Below are positions 1 to 8,374 of a DNA stretch of 36,010 nucleotides, piece by piece (positions within the stretch are counted from its first letter, which is position 1; every line of letters starts with the position of its first letter). Below the pieces are notes generated by a model, which made no database searches, was not told where the DNA came from, and saw only the letters and a list, made by a program, of their open reading frames with translations. Origin of the DNA: an uncultured Oscillospiraceae bacterium (GTDB taxonomy: Bacteria > Bacillota > Clostridia > Oscillospirales > Oscillospiraceae); NCBI GenBank assembly GCA_910577525.1, contig CAJTLI010000026.1, positions 1 to 36,010 of the forward strand, written 5' to 3'. Both the position numbers and the translations under genes were made by a program.

Positions 1-172
1 CCGCCGCGCCGTTGCGCGCGGGTCCCGCCGCCACGCCGCAGGGCAGGTCGCCGGCTTTGCCCAGGCCCACGGTGCCTCCGGCGGTGAGCGTCACCGCCAT
101 GCCGGGCCGGACGGCGGAGTCCGCCTGAAAGGTGGCGGCGGTCTGGCCGATGCCCTCGAAACAGATATCCAT
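1..172 (-). CDS. Partial phage structural-type protein (5' end only)
   Basis: The first 57 codons of a minus-strand gene run off the left edge. It begins MDICFEGIGQTAATFQADSA and continues with short Gly/Ala/Val-rich segments (for example GMAVTLTAGGTVGLGKAGD). This pattern resembles small phage head decoration or capsid-associated proteins of the DUF2190 type; the family assignment is inference from style. The ATG at 172 is preceded by AGGAG at a suitable distance. Its position beyond the terminase genes in the same orientation supports a phage origin. The C-terminus is not visible, so length and intactness are unknown. Confidence 0.55.
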   Translation of the reverse strand, partial: MDICFEGIGQTAATFQADSAVRPGMAVTLTAGGTVGLGKAGDLPCGVAAGPARNGAA

Positions 173-623
173 GTTTCCTTCTCCTCTCATCGATGAAATG
201 TATAGAAATCCCCCTTATCAGGGGTATTTCCCTTCGGGGACCTGCTTTCTGATTGTGCAGAAAGCAGGCGAAGACACACCCAGCCGGGTGCGGCCTCCGG
301 CGGGTTCCTTTCTGCTCGTACAGAAAGGAACCAAAGACACGCTTAGGGGGCAATCCGCCGGTTCGGCTTCGAGCGCCAAGAGCACGCTCTCGCTCACAGG
401 CGGCTTTCCCCCTAAGAACCCCCTGTTTACGGGGGACGCCCTATACGAGAGCTTGCTCTGACCCTTCCGGCGCGTGGGGCTTTCGACTGGTGTCCCCCTA
501 TTGGCGCTGCCGCCTGTGTCTGAACACGGAGGCGGGGCGGGGTCCACGTCCCGCGCCTGGGCGGGCGCGCCGTCCGCTCCCGCGCCGAAGCCGCCGTCCG
601 GAGAAACCGCCGGAGCCGAGGGG
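173..623. repeat. Non-coding hairpin-rich repeat block between phage genes
   Basis: No credible gene lies in this 451-base gap. It is packed with inverted repeats: an 11-bp perfect stem at 241-251/258-268, a 12-bp perfect stem at 303-314/321-332 followed by AACCAAAGACAC, a long multi-part hairpin at 342-416 (outer stem CTTAGGGGG/CCCCCTAAG, inner pairs 355-359/399-403, 371-375/391-395 and 379-383/386-390), and small hairpins near 420-457. The two TTTCTG...CAGAAA hairpins resemble those at 35189-35214 and 35374-35405. The block sits where a portal gene would be expected after terL, so it may mark a deletion or insertion. Confidence 0.6.
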
Positions 624-1856
624 CTAAAACGCCGCCCGCTCCACATAGGCGGCGGCGCTCCCGCCGCCGCTGTCCAGCGCCATGACAAAGTACCGGATGT
701 CGTCCATGGCGTGGTCGCTTTCCTTCTTCACCTCGTCCCTGCCGTTCTCCGCCCAGCGGTACAGGGCGAACTCCCTGGCCGCGGCCTCGCACCCCCGGCA
801 GATGACGATTTTCCCGGACTTCAAAGCCTCCGCCGTCCGCCGTATGCCCTCCAGCACCCGGTTGTCCGCCTTCCGCGTCCGCCAGCCCTCCCGCCGCAGG
901 GTCTCAATAAAGCTGGCCGCCGAGGGGTCCACGATGACCGTCTCGATGCAACGACCCCCGGCCAGTTTTTTCAAATCCGCCGCGTATTCACCATCTGTTT
1001 TCTGCCTTCCCCGCTCCCGGCCGTCGTAGTAGAATTCCCTGACCCTGTACCACACCCCGTCCATCCTGCCCCACAGCCCGAAGGAGGCCGGGTTTCTGGT
1101 TCCGTAGTCGCAGGAGATCCGCCATTGGGAGAAGGGCCCCTCCGGCGCGTCCCTCATATCCTCCCGGCGGAAGAAGTCGTACACCAGTCCCTCCGCCGCC
1201 GTCCACTCCCCCAGCACATAACGCCGGTAAAAGGTTCCCCGGAACATCCGCTCATACCGTGCCCGCACCCGGGGGGACAGCGCCGGATTGTCCCGCATGG
1301 AAAAGTGCAGATACAGCGCGTTTTTTTCCCCGGCCCTGCAAATCCACTCCTTATAGAACCAGTGCTCCGGTCCCGCCGGGTTGCAGGAAAACCAGAGTTT
1401 CCCGCCCCGCACCGAGCACCGGGCGCAGGCCTGTTCCACAAAGGATCTGGGCATCAGCGCCGCCTCGTCCAGCAGCACCCCGGCCAGCGTCACCCCCTGA
1501 ATGGAGGCGAAGCTCCCCTCGTCCCGCCCCCCGTAGAGGTAGAACAAATTTTCCCGGCCTCCGCCCCGGACCGCCACCTCGTTCCGGCTGACCCGCTCCT
1601 CCCACCGGAACCCCAGCCCCTCCAGCACGGGCCTGGCCTGTCCCAGCAGGCTGCGCCGCGCCCCGTTGATGGAGGCGGCGCACAGTCCGAACCGCTGCCG
1701 GTGGAAGCGGGCCATGGCCCACAAAAAAAAGGAGACGCTCAGGGCGAAGGTTTTTCCGGACCGCGCCGCTCCGTCGCAGATGACGGCGTCATAACCGCCC
1801 TCTCTCCACCACTCCAGCACCTGCCGCTGTTTGGGGGAAAATTGAAGCTTTTTCAC
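624..1856 (-). CDS. terL: Phage terminase large subunit (PBSX-like)
   Basis: A 410-residue packaging ATPase/nuclease that would drive DNA into procapsids. Walker A is GAARSGKT (29-36), Walker B is VLLDEA (127-132) and a coupling motif SCNP lies at 157-160. The C-terminal RNase H-like nuclease carries candidate metal-binding acids at D250 (SCDYG), D310 (VIVDPS) and D381/D385/D386 (DHAMDD). Length fits the PBSX/Terminase_6 group and the gene looks intact. The start is GTG, overlapping the stop of the small subunit (GTGA), so the two are translationally coupled. No portal gene follows, which argues for a remnant rather than a complete prophage. Confidence 0.9.
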   Translation of the reverse strand: MKKLQFSPKQRQVLEWWREGGYDAVICDGAARSGKTFALSVSFFLWAMARFHRQRFGLCAASINGARRSLLGQARPVLEGLGFRWEERVSRNEVAVRGGGRENLFYLYGGRDEGSFASIQGVTLAGVLLDEAALMPRSFVEQACARCSVRGGKLWFSCNPAGPEHWFYKEWICRAGEKNALYLHFSMRDNPALSPRVRARYERMFRGTFYRRYVLGEWTAAEGLVYDFFRREDMRDAPEGPFSQWRISCDYGTRNPASFGLWGRMDGVWYRVREFYYDGRERGRQKTDGEYAADLKKLAGGRCIETVIVDPSAASFIETLRREGWRTRKADNRVLEGIRRTAEALKSGKIVICRGCEAAAREFALYRWAENGRDEVKKESDHAMDDIRYFVMALDSGGGSAAAYVERAAF

Positions 1857-2173
1857 TCCTCATCACCCTCCGGTCTCTGGCAGAGGCCGTCCAAAAAGCT
1901 CTCCAGCTCCCCGTCCCGGCGTTCCTCCAGCAGCTCCCTCAGCATGGACAGCACCCGCACCTTGTCCACGAACTTGGCCTCAAAGGTGCCGTTGGCGTTT
2001 CGTTTCAGCTCCACCACCCCGGACAGGTCCAGCCCGTCCACCTGTTCCGCGTCCTCCCCGCTCAGGAAGGCCAGCTTCACCACGTCGTTGTTTTTCCACT
2101 CCGCCAGCTTCCGCAGCTCGGCCAGCAGCCGCTGTCTGTTTTTGCGGATCTCCGATTTGTCCCGCGTATCCAT
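1853..2173 (-). CDS. Putative terminase small subunit
   Basis: A 106-residue acidic/basic protein, mostly predicted helix (starts MDTRDKSEIRKNRQRLLAEL, ends with an Asp/Glu-rich tail). Small terminases recognise the packaging site. The call rests mainly on position: it lies directly upstream of, and overlaps, terL. The reading frame is open much further upstream, but the ATG at 2173 has AGGAGG six bases before it and is clearly the start. Mid-protein residues (about 30-75) include KLAFLSGEDAEQVDGLDLSG and a segment on a substrate-independent core; no HTH motif was obvious to me. Confidence 0.65.
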   Translation of the reverse strand: MDTRDKSEIRKNRQRLLAELRKLAEWKNNDVVKLAFLSGEDAEQVDGLDLSGVVELKRNANGTFEAKFVDKVRVLSMLRELLEERRDGELESFLDGLCQRPEGDEE

Positions 2174-2235
2174 TTCCAACCTCCTCACGCCGCGGGGCCG
2201 GAACGTCCGGTTTGTTGTCCGTTCCGGTGCAAGGC

Positions 2236-2269
2236 AAAAAAATTCCGAGGCATTTTCATGCCCCGGAAT
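2236..2269 (-). terminator. Rho-independent terminator upstream of terS
   Basis: The arms 2242-2252 and 2259-2269 form an 11-bp stem with one mismatch and a TTTTCA loop. On the minus strand the stem is followed by six Ts. It would stop transcripts arriving from the glycoside hydrolase operon. Its outer arm adjoins a 14-base match to the MITE end (see findings). Confidence 0.75.
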
Positions 2270-2300
2270 CAGTGCTTCCTTAAGAAGCCGCCTGTCCGCA

Positions 2301-2335
2301 AAAAGTGAAGGGGGCCGGACGGCTGTCCGGCCCCC
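2301..2335 (-). terminator. Terminator of the GH3 operon
   Basis: GGGGGCCGGAC (2310-2320) and GTCCGGCCCCC (2325-2335) form a perfect 11-bp stem with a four-base loop, followed on the minus strand by TTCACTTTTT. With the hairpin at 2236-2269 it makes a tandem terminator pair. The rest of the 308-base gap 2174-2481 shows no gene. Confidence 0.7.
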
Positions 2336-2481
2336 GAGGAGGCGGGCGGTGTGTGAAGACCGCCCGGTATCATCGACCGGCGGCGCTGTCCGTGCCGCCG
2401 GTGACGTGCGGAAGCTGGCGGCGAGGGCGGCCGCGTCCAAGGGCGGACGGCGGACTGGCCGCTCAAAGCCGCAGGGCGCGG

Positions 2482-5400
2482 TTACTTCGACGCGGACTGC
2501 CTGCGCTTCTTCATCCAGCGCACCACCACCAGCGCCTCGATGCCCAGCGCCAGCGCCACAGCGGCCGCGTCCACCATCACGAACAGCCTGGTCATGCCGC
2601 TCATGCCGCCGCTCTGGGCCGCGGCCGCGTCGGCGTAATAGCCGCTGTTGGCCACGGTGTACAAAATGTTCTTGCACGCCTGCCGCATAGCCAGCACACA
2701 GGTGGCGGAGCCGGTGTCCTCCAGCTTGTTGCTGTCGGCCATGCCGTAGCCCAGCATCAGGTCGTTGCCCGCCCGGATGGCCGCGTCGGTGAGCTCAAAG
2801 CCGTAGGAGCCGTTGTAGTCCGAGATGACCACGCCCTGGAAGCCCCATTCGCCCCGCAGCACGTCGGTGAGCAGCTCATAGCTGCTGATGGCGGGTACGG
2901 TGCCCAGCCAGTTGTAGGCGGTCATCACGCCCATGACATAGCGGTCAAAGTCGAAGTTTTTCACCACCATCTCAAAGGGCTTCAGGCAGGTTTCCCGGAA
3001 GGTCTGCTCCGTCATATAGGTCAGCAGGAAGGCGGTGCGGTTGGTCTCCTGGTCATTGGCGGCGAAATGCTTGATGTAGGAGTATACGCCGTATTTGGCC
3101 GCGCCGTTCACCTCCTGGGAGGCGAACAGGCCGGACAGCACCGCGTCCTCGGAGTAGTACTCAAAGTTCCGGCCGGAGAAGGCGGAGCGGTGCAGGTTCA
3201 TGGCGGGGCCGTACCAGCCGTAATTGTTGGCGTTGGCGAACTCCTGGCCCATGGCGTCGCCGATTTTCTCCGCCATCTCCTTGCTCCAGGTCTGGGCCAT
3301 GAGCACCTCGGTGGGGAACTGGGTGCCGTTGGACCCGGTGACGTAGTTGGACAGGCCGGAGGGGCCGTCGCAGTCGGAGGTGGCCACCTTGCCCACGGAT
3401 TCGATGGCCGCGGTCTGCCAGCCGCCGGTGTTAATCAGGGTGGTCATGTCCTCGATGGACAGCTGGTCCAGCAGCTTCTCCCAGTTGGCGTCGTCATAGT
3501 CCTTGCCCGCCAGGTCGGCCAGCGTCAGGCTGCCCTTTGCCCCGGTGGTGGGCATGATGTCGTCGGGGTTGTCGTGGTCGGTGGGGTCGTACTTCACCAC
3601 CGAGATCTCCCGGATGGCGTTTTGCAGGTCCTTGGACAGCTCGAACTCCTCCTCACCGGGGGCGGCGATGGCCGCGTCGTAGTTGGCGAAGCCGTCCTTC
3701 CGGGACAGGGTGGGGTGTCTGCCCTCCATGTAGCCGAAGCGGTTCACCGGGGCGGTCTGGTCGCTGGGCCGGCCGGAGCCGCTGTAGTCCTTGTCCGCGC
3801 TGACGGTGAAGGTCTTCTCATCCAGCACCGTGTGGGACCCTGCGCGGATGGAGAGGGTATACTCCCCCGCCTCCAGCACATAGCCGCCGTTGGCGGTCTT
3901 GACGCAGGAGGAGTCGTAGGAGGCCATATCCTCCAGCGCCACGCGGAAGGACACCGTCTCAAAGGCGCCGGGCTCCAGCAGGGCGGTCTTGCCGAAGTCA
4001 ATGAGGTTGACGCTTGCCTTCTCAATGCCGCCGTTGGTGTAGGGCGGGGTGTAGTACAGCTGCACCACGTCCTTGCCGGCCGTGCTGCCGGTGTTGGTCA
4101 CGGTGACCTCCACCTCGGCGTAGTCTCCGGACTGGCTGAAGGAGGTGATCTCCTGGGTGAAGCTGGTGTAGCTCAGGCCGTAGCCAAAGGGGTACTGAAC
4201 CGTCTTGTCAAAGTCGATCAGGCCCTCCTCCGCCGCCGTCTCATAGAATTTATAGCCCATGTAGATGCCCTCCACATAGTCTGTGAAGGAGATCACGCCG
4301 TTGAAGGTGTTGTCGATGCGGGCCAGCTGCTTGGTCAGGTCGCCCACGTTGGTGTACAGGTGGTTGCCCGAGTTGCCGGTGTGGTTCCAGTTGGGGGCGG
4401 ATTTCAGGTCGTACAGATAGGTGTCCGCCGTCCTGCCCGAGGGGTTCACGGTGCCGTTGAGGATCTCGCCCAGGGCCTTCATGCCGGACGCGCCGGTGCC
4501 CGGGGCCAGGATCACCGCGCCGATCTGCTCGTAGTCCTCCACCCAGCCCAGCTCCATGACGTTGTTGGCGTTGATGACCACGATGACCTTGTCAAAGCTT
4601 CCGCACACGGTGTCCACCAGGTTCCTCTCGCTCTGGGACAGCTGGAGGTAGTGGTCCCCCTCGCCGAACTCGTCGTACTCCTTGGTGTTGTTGTAGAACG
4701 TGGCCCGGGTGCTGTTGTAGTTGTGCTTGACGGACTCCTGCACCGCCCCGGTCTCCGCCACGTCGAAGGTGCCGTCGATAACCGCCTTCATGTCGGAGGG
4801 CAGGTCGGCGTTCTCGCCGCCGCTGCGTCCGATGACGATGACCGCGGTGTCGGAAAAGGCTGTGGCGGAGCTCATCACGCTGTCGGTGTAGTACTCCGGG
4901 GTGGGCTCGGGCAGGGACCAGTCCTGGGTGGTCATGTTGATGACGGGGCGGTCTCCCCCCCAGTAGTCCTTGCCGTAGTCGGCGTACATACGGGTCAGCT
5001 CCTCATTGGTGGAAAAGCCCGCCTCGTTCAGCGAGGTGATGATGTCGGTCTGGGGGATGCTGGCGTCGCCGCTGGCGGCGGAGCCGGTGCCGCTGAACAC
5101 CGGGTGGGCAGAGGCCCAGCCGAACACGTTCAGCGCCGATACGCCGGAGCCCAGGGGGAGCAGGCCGTCGTTTTTCAGCAGCACCATGCCCTCCTCGCCG
5201 GTCTCCTGGGCCACGGCCAGGGAGTTGGCCACCACGTCGTCGGAGATCTCCGCTTTGGAGGCGTTGAGCACGCCGGAGACGATGGCGTACATGGGGCCGA
5301 AGCAGACCAGGTTGACCACCAGCACGATGGCCAGCACACCGGCCAGGGCGGCGGTCCACCGCACCACGTGGCGGGCGCCTTTTTTGACCACAAATTGGGC

Positions 5401-5550
5401 GGCGATCATCACGGCGATTACCGCCGCGATGATGCCCAGAATGGCGTACACATAGCCGCCCGCCGCGCGGATATAGTTTGCCACATCCGCCGCGCTGGCG
5501 CCCATGGACTCAAATACCGGCGTCAGCAGGTCGATCAGGATATCGAGCAT
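2482..5550 (-). CDS. Membrane-anchored, domain-permuted GH3 beta-glycosidase
   Basis: A 1022-residue family 3 glycoside hydrolase with the usual domain order reversed. Two hydrophobic helices near residues 30-90 are followed by the GH3 C-terminal (flavodoxin-like) domain (about 110-380), an Fn3-like domain (about 410-540) and then the catalytic TIM barrel (about 640-930). The likely nucleophile is D911 in VVISDYNG. A last hydrophobic helix (about 985-1010) ends in a Lys/Arg-rich tail, so both ends are membrane embedded with the enzyme outside. The same order is known for Butyrivibrio fibrisolvens BglA-type enzymes. The ATG at 5550 has GGGAGGG six bases upstream; another ATG at 5565 overlaps that ribosome binding site and is less likely. 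Substrate cannot be told from sequence; a beta-glucoside or beta-xyloside is usual. It lies 85 bases downstream of a second GH3 gene. Confidence 0.88.
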   Translation of the reverse strand: MLDILIDLLTPVFESMGASAADVANYIRAAGGYVYAILGIIAAVIAVMIAAQFVVKKGARHVVRWTAALAGVLAIVLVVNLVCFGPMYAIVSGVLNASKAEISDDVVANSLAVAQETGEEGMVLLKNDGLLPLGSGVSALNVFGWASAHPVFSGTGSAASGDASIPQTDIITSLNEAGFSTNEELTRMYADYGKDYWGGDRPVINMTTQDWSLPEPTPEYYTDSVMSSATAFSDTAVIVIGRSGGENADLPSDMKAVIDGTFDVAETGAVQESVKHNYNSTRATFYNNTKEYDEFGEGDHYLQLSQSERNLVDTVCGSFDKVIVVINANNVMELGWVEDYEQIGAVILAPGTGASGMKALGEILNGTVNPSGRTADTYLYDLKSAPNWNHTGNSGNHLYTNVGDLTKQLARIDNTFNGVISFTDYVEGIYMGYKFYETAAEEGLIDFDKTVQYPFGYGLSYTSFTQEITSFSQSGDYAEVEVTVTNTGSTAGKDVVQLYYTPPYTNGGIEKASVNLIDFGKTALLEPGAFETVSFRVALEDMASYDSSCVKTANGGYVLEAGEYTLSIRAGSHTVLDEKTFTVSADKDYSGSGRPSDQTAPVNRFGYMEGRHPTLSRKDGFANYDAAIAAPGEEEFELSKDLQNAIREISVVKYDPTDHDNPDDIMPTTGAKGSLTLADLAGKDYDDANWEKLLDQLSIEDMTTLINTGGWQTAAIESVGKVATSDCDGPSGLSNYVTGSNGTQFPTEVLMAQTWSKEMAEKIGDAMGQEFANANNYGWYGPAMNLHRSAFSGRNFEYYSEDAVLSGLFASQEVNGAAKYGVYSYIKHFAANDQETNRTAFLLTYMTEQTFRETCLKPFEMVVKNFDFDRYVMGVMTAYNWLGTVPAISSYELLTDVLRGEWGFQGVVISDYNGSYGFELTDAAIRAGNDLMLGYGMADSNKLEDTGSATCVLAMRQACKNILYTVANSGYYADAAAAQSGGMSGMTRLFVMVDAAAVALALGIEALVVVRWMKKRRQSASK

Positions 5551-5586
5551 AACGTTCCCTCCCATATCATTCAGGTAAACGCGGCG

Positions 5587-5615
5587 CGGGGAGCGGAGAC
5601 GTTCTCCGCTCCCCG
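5587..5615 (-). other. Intercistronic hairpin between the two GH3 genes
   Basis: A perfect 13-bp stem (5587-5599 with 5603-5615) and three-base loop lie in the 85-base gap. The minus-strand sequence after it has only a short TTT, so it is a weak terminator; it could set unequal expression of the two genes or protect mRNA ends (inference). Confidence 0.5.
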
Positions 5616-5635
5616 TGTCGGTTTCTTACGGCAGC

Positions 5636-8149
5636 TTACTCGGCGTAATGGAATTCGATGGTGGCCGGGGTGGTGAGCGGCTCGGCGGAATAGGTCGTGA
5701 CCCGCTCGTCGCTGATCTTGCCGGACCAGTTCAGGCCGAAGGTGAAGTCGTACACGTTGCCGTCGGCGTCCTTGTAGCACTCCAGATCCCGGGGCACGTC
5801 CTCATCCTGGGCCTCCACGGCGTCCATAGAGGCGGGCATCTGGAAGGGCAGCAGGCCGGAGGGCTCCACCTTGCCGCTGACGATGTCCAGCAGGCTCTCC
5901 TCAAAGAACCAGCTGGTGGAGCCGTAGTAGAACAGGATGGCGTCGGCCAGGGGCTCCACCTCGGACCAGACCATGACGGAGGGGCCGGAGGCCTTGGACA
6001 TCATCACCACGATCTTGGCGCCGCCCTTGATGCCGTTGAGGTACTGGAGCAGCTCCAGCTGAGCGTAATTCTTGTCGCGGCCCACGGTGTTGCCGGCGTA
6101 GGAGCGGTTCTCCTTCACGTCCTGGCTCTTGGTGCCGTAGTAGCCGTCGTTGACGGTCTCGGTGGTGACGGTGCCGGCCAGGGACTCCCGGCGGGCGTTG
6201 TCGGCGGTGTACTCCCCGTACTGGAGGGAGGCGGGCAGCCAGTTGCCCTCCTCATCCTGGGCGGAGTCCTGGTTGGGGGCGTCCATGTGCATGAGGATCA
6301 GGTCGCAGGCGCCCACCTGGGCGGCGGTGGCCCGAACGATGTCGTTCTCGGTATAGGTGGGGTTGCCGTCCTCATCGGGCTCGCCGGAGGGGTCCTTCAA
6401 GGTGTCTGTGACCACGGTGAAGTACTTGGCGGCGGCCTCCAGATCGACCACCGGCTTCCAGGAGGCCGCGGTGGAGCCGCTGCTGGCGTTGGAGCCCTCG
6501 GAGGCGGGGGTGAACTGATAGGGCACGTAGACAGTCTTTCCCTCGCCGCTGCCCTGGGCGATGACGCTGCCGGAGTTCTTCAGCATGATGACGCTCTTGA
6601 GCTGCTGCTCCTTGGCGGCGGCGTCGGTGTCGTTGTTCCAGACGGTGTCGATGGCGTTGTCCAGGCTGATGTAGGCGTTCTCATACAGGCCGCACTGGAA
6701 CTGGCTGAGCACAAAGTGGTACACGGCGTTGCGCAGAATCTTCAGCGCCTCCTCCTCGCCCAGCTCATCCACCACCAGCTCATATCCCTCGGCGGCGGCG
6801 TTGTCGGCGGTGCCGCCGATCTGGTGGCAGCCGCTCTTGTACAGCTCGGCGAAGCGCTCGGTCATGGTCAGGTCCTCCACGCCGAAGCACTGCTGGCCGT
6901 CGTTGGTGATCTGCCAGTCGGTGAGGATAAAGCCCTGGTAGTCGTTGTCATACAGGAAGTCCATCTTGTAGGTGGAGTAGCCGCCGCCCACCAGCTCGCC
7001 CAGGGAGCCGTCGCGGCTGTAGGAGATGGCGTAGTTGGGCATCACGCCGCACTCCTTGGTGGAGCTCATGGACAGGTTGAAGGCGCCATCGTGGAAGGGG
7101 ATCAGATGGGCGGCGAAGTTGTTGCCGGGGAACACGTCGAACTTGCCGGCGTCCATGTGGTCGTTGCGGCCGCCCTCGGGGGCGCCGTCGCCCACGTAGT
7201 GCTTGGCGATGGCGTAGACGGAGTCCTCGCCCCAGCCCAGGTCGCTGCCGCTCTCGTCAAAGGTGGACTGGAGGCCGGAGATGTACGCGTCGGCCAGGTC
7301 GCGGCCCAGGGCAGGGTCCTCGGTGAAGGTGCCGGTGGCCCGGGTCATGGTGGGCTGGGTGCCGATGCCGATCTGGGGGCCCAGCAGCATGGTCACGCCC
7401 ACGGCGCGGTACTGCTTGCCGTGCTCCACGCCCAGGGCGAAGGCCTCATCCTTGCTCATGGTGGCGGCCAGGGAGTTCTGGTCGATGGTGTTGGAGATGT
7501 GGCTGGGGTCCACGGAGATGGTGGCGGGGATGCCCCAGCTGCCGGTGCCCTCGCACAGGGCCTGGAGGGCGTTGGTCCAGTCCACCGCCATGGTGGTGTT
7601 GCCCTCGTTGATGGCGGAGCGGGTCACGCCGCCGCGGCCGCCCTCCTGCACGTAGGTCAGGTCGTCGCCCTCGATGGTGGAGCCGAAGCTGCGCCAGCCA
7701 CCGTGGGTGAACAGCGGGGTCATCTCGTCCACGCCCATCTGGCTGGCCAGGTCGCGGGCCCGGACCTCGTCGGTGTTGCGCCAGTCCTCATAGCCGTCCA
7801 GCACGCCGTCCCGGTCCAGGTCCTTGAAGGCGAAGCCGTCCACCTGAATGAGGGAGACGCCGGAATCCTTGGAATAGCCCAGGGTGGCACCGCCCTGGTT
7901 GGTCACTTTATACCAGCCGTCGGCGGTCTTTTCCTCGGACCACTTCACGGTGCCGCTGCCCAGCTCCTCCGGCGTGATGGGGGCCACCACGCCGTCCTTC
8001 GAGGCAGTCACCTGCTGGCTCTGCTCCGGCTGGCCGGAGGCGGCGGGACTTCCGGTGGGGTCGGATTCCTCGCTTGGGCCGCAGGCCGCCAGGCTCGCCG
8101 CCATGACGAGGGCAAGCAGCAGTGCAAGCAGCTTCTTCATCTTTTTCAT
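5636..8149 (-). CDS. Secreted GH3 lipoprotein (beta-glycosidase)
   Basis: An 837-residue family 3 glycoside hydrolase in the normal order. A signal peptide with lipobox SLAAC makes C23 the lipidated residue, so the enzyme is tethered outside the membrane. A Ser/Pro/Gln-rich linker (25-50) precedes a DLDRDGVLDGYEDW segment (110-123) that looks like an EF-hand calcium loop and is common in such GH3 lipoproteins. The TIM barrel contains KHYVGDG (316-322) and the probable nucleophile D411 in GFILTDWQ. The C-terminal alpha/beta domain covers about 530-800. Start: ATG at 8149 with AAAGGAG eight bases upstream. It is first in an operon with the permuted GH3, suggesting joint breakdown of a plant oligosaccharide at the cell surface. 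Exact substrate unknown. Confidence 0.88.
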   Translation of the reverse strand: MKKMKKLLALLLALVMAASLAACGPSEESDPTGSPAASGQPEQSQQVTASKDGVVAPITPEELGSGTVKWSEEKTADGWYKVTNQGGATLGYSKDSGVSLIQVDGFAFKDLDRDGVLDGYEDWRNTDEVRARDLASQMGVDEMTPLFTHGGWRSFGSTIEGDDLTYVQEGGRGGVTRSAINEGNTTMAVDWTNALQALCEGTGSWGIPATISVDPSHISNTIDQNSLAATMSKDEAFALGVEHGKQYRAVGVTMLLGPQIGIGTQPTMTRATGTFTEDPALGRDLADAYISGLQSTFDESGSDLGWGEDSVYAIAKHYVGDGAPEGGRNDHMDAGKFDVFPGNNFAAHLIPFHDGAFNLSMSSTKECGVMPNYAISYSRDGSLGELVGGGYSTYKMDFLYDNDYQGFILTDWQITNDGQQCFGVEDLTMTERFAELYKSGCHQIGGTADNAAAEGYELVVDELGEEEALKILRNAVYHFVLSQFQCGLYENAYISLDNAIDTVWNNDTDAAAKEQQLKSVIMLKNSGSVIAQGSGEGKTVYVPYQFTPASEGSNASSGSTAASWKPVVDLEAAAKYFTVVTDTLKDPSGEPDEDGNPTYTENDIVRATAAQVGACDLILMHMDAPNQDSAQDEEGNWLPASLQYGEYTADNARRESLAGTVTTETVNDGYYGTKSQDVKENRSYAGNTVGRDKNYAQLELLQYLNGIKGGAKIVVMMSKASGPSVMVWSEVEPLADAILFYYGSTSWFFEESLLDIVSGKVEPSGLLPFQMPASMDAVEAQDEDVPRDLECYKDADGNVYDFTFGLNWSGKISDERVTTYSAEPLTTPATIEFHYAE

Positions 8150-8224
8150 GTCTGTTTCTCCTTTCGCTCTTCTCAGATTGAGGTCCTCAGAACCGCGATT
8201 CCCTTCTGAAGAGTTGCTGACGAC

Positions 8225-8253
8225 ATATTAAACCTGCCCAATTTTCTTTTCAA
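8225..8253 (-). promoter_or_regulatory. Sigma-A-type promoter of the GH3 operon
   Basis: On the minus strand, TTGAAA (8253-8248) and TAATAT (8230-8225) are separated by 17 bases. Transcription would start near 8218, giving a leader of about 70 bases before the lipoprotein ATG at 8149. Confidence 0.7.
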
Positions 8254-8326
8254 GTGTCCCTGGATATTCGTCAGTTTGATTGGATAAATCGCAGCGGCCC
8301 TGGGACGAAGAACGTCCAAACGTCAA

Positions 8327-8363
8327 AAAACCCGCCGTTCGTCATGGACGAACGGCGGGTTTT
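8327..8363. terminator. Bidirectional terminator after the LytTR regulator
   Basis: Two perfect 17-base arms (8327-8343 and 8347-8363) flank a three-base loop. T-runs exist on both strands. It ends the minus-strand kinase/regulator operon (stop at 8375) just before the GH3 promoter. The stem contains GCCGTTCGTCCA, which also occurs in the repeats at 10534-10584. Confidence 0.8.
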
Positions 8364-8374
8364 CCAATACTGCG

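Noticed and set aside
218..688. 156-codon minus-strand frame across the repeat block after terL
   Set aside because: It reads through several perfect hairpins, has no ribosome binding site and begins inside terL; such translations are typical of dispersed repeats.
2305..8209. Very long plus-strand open frames opposite the two GH3 genes
   Set aside because: They are Gly/Val/His/Gln-rich mirror frames produced by GC-rich codon bias; the minus strand encodes clear GH3 domains with catalytic motifs and ribosome binding sites.
8254..8313. CCA half-sites at 20-bp spacing upstream of the GH3 promoter as LytTR sites
   Set aside because: Only three to four bases are shared and the period is 20, so the match is too weak.
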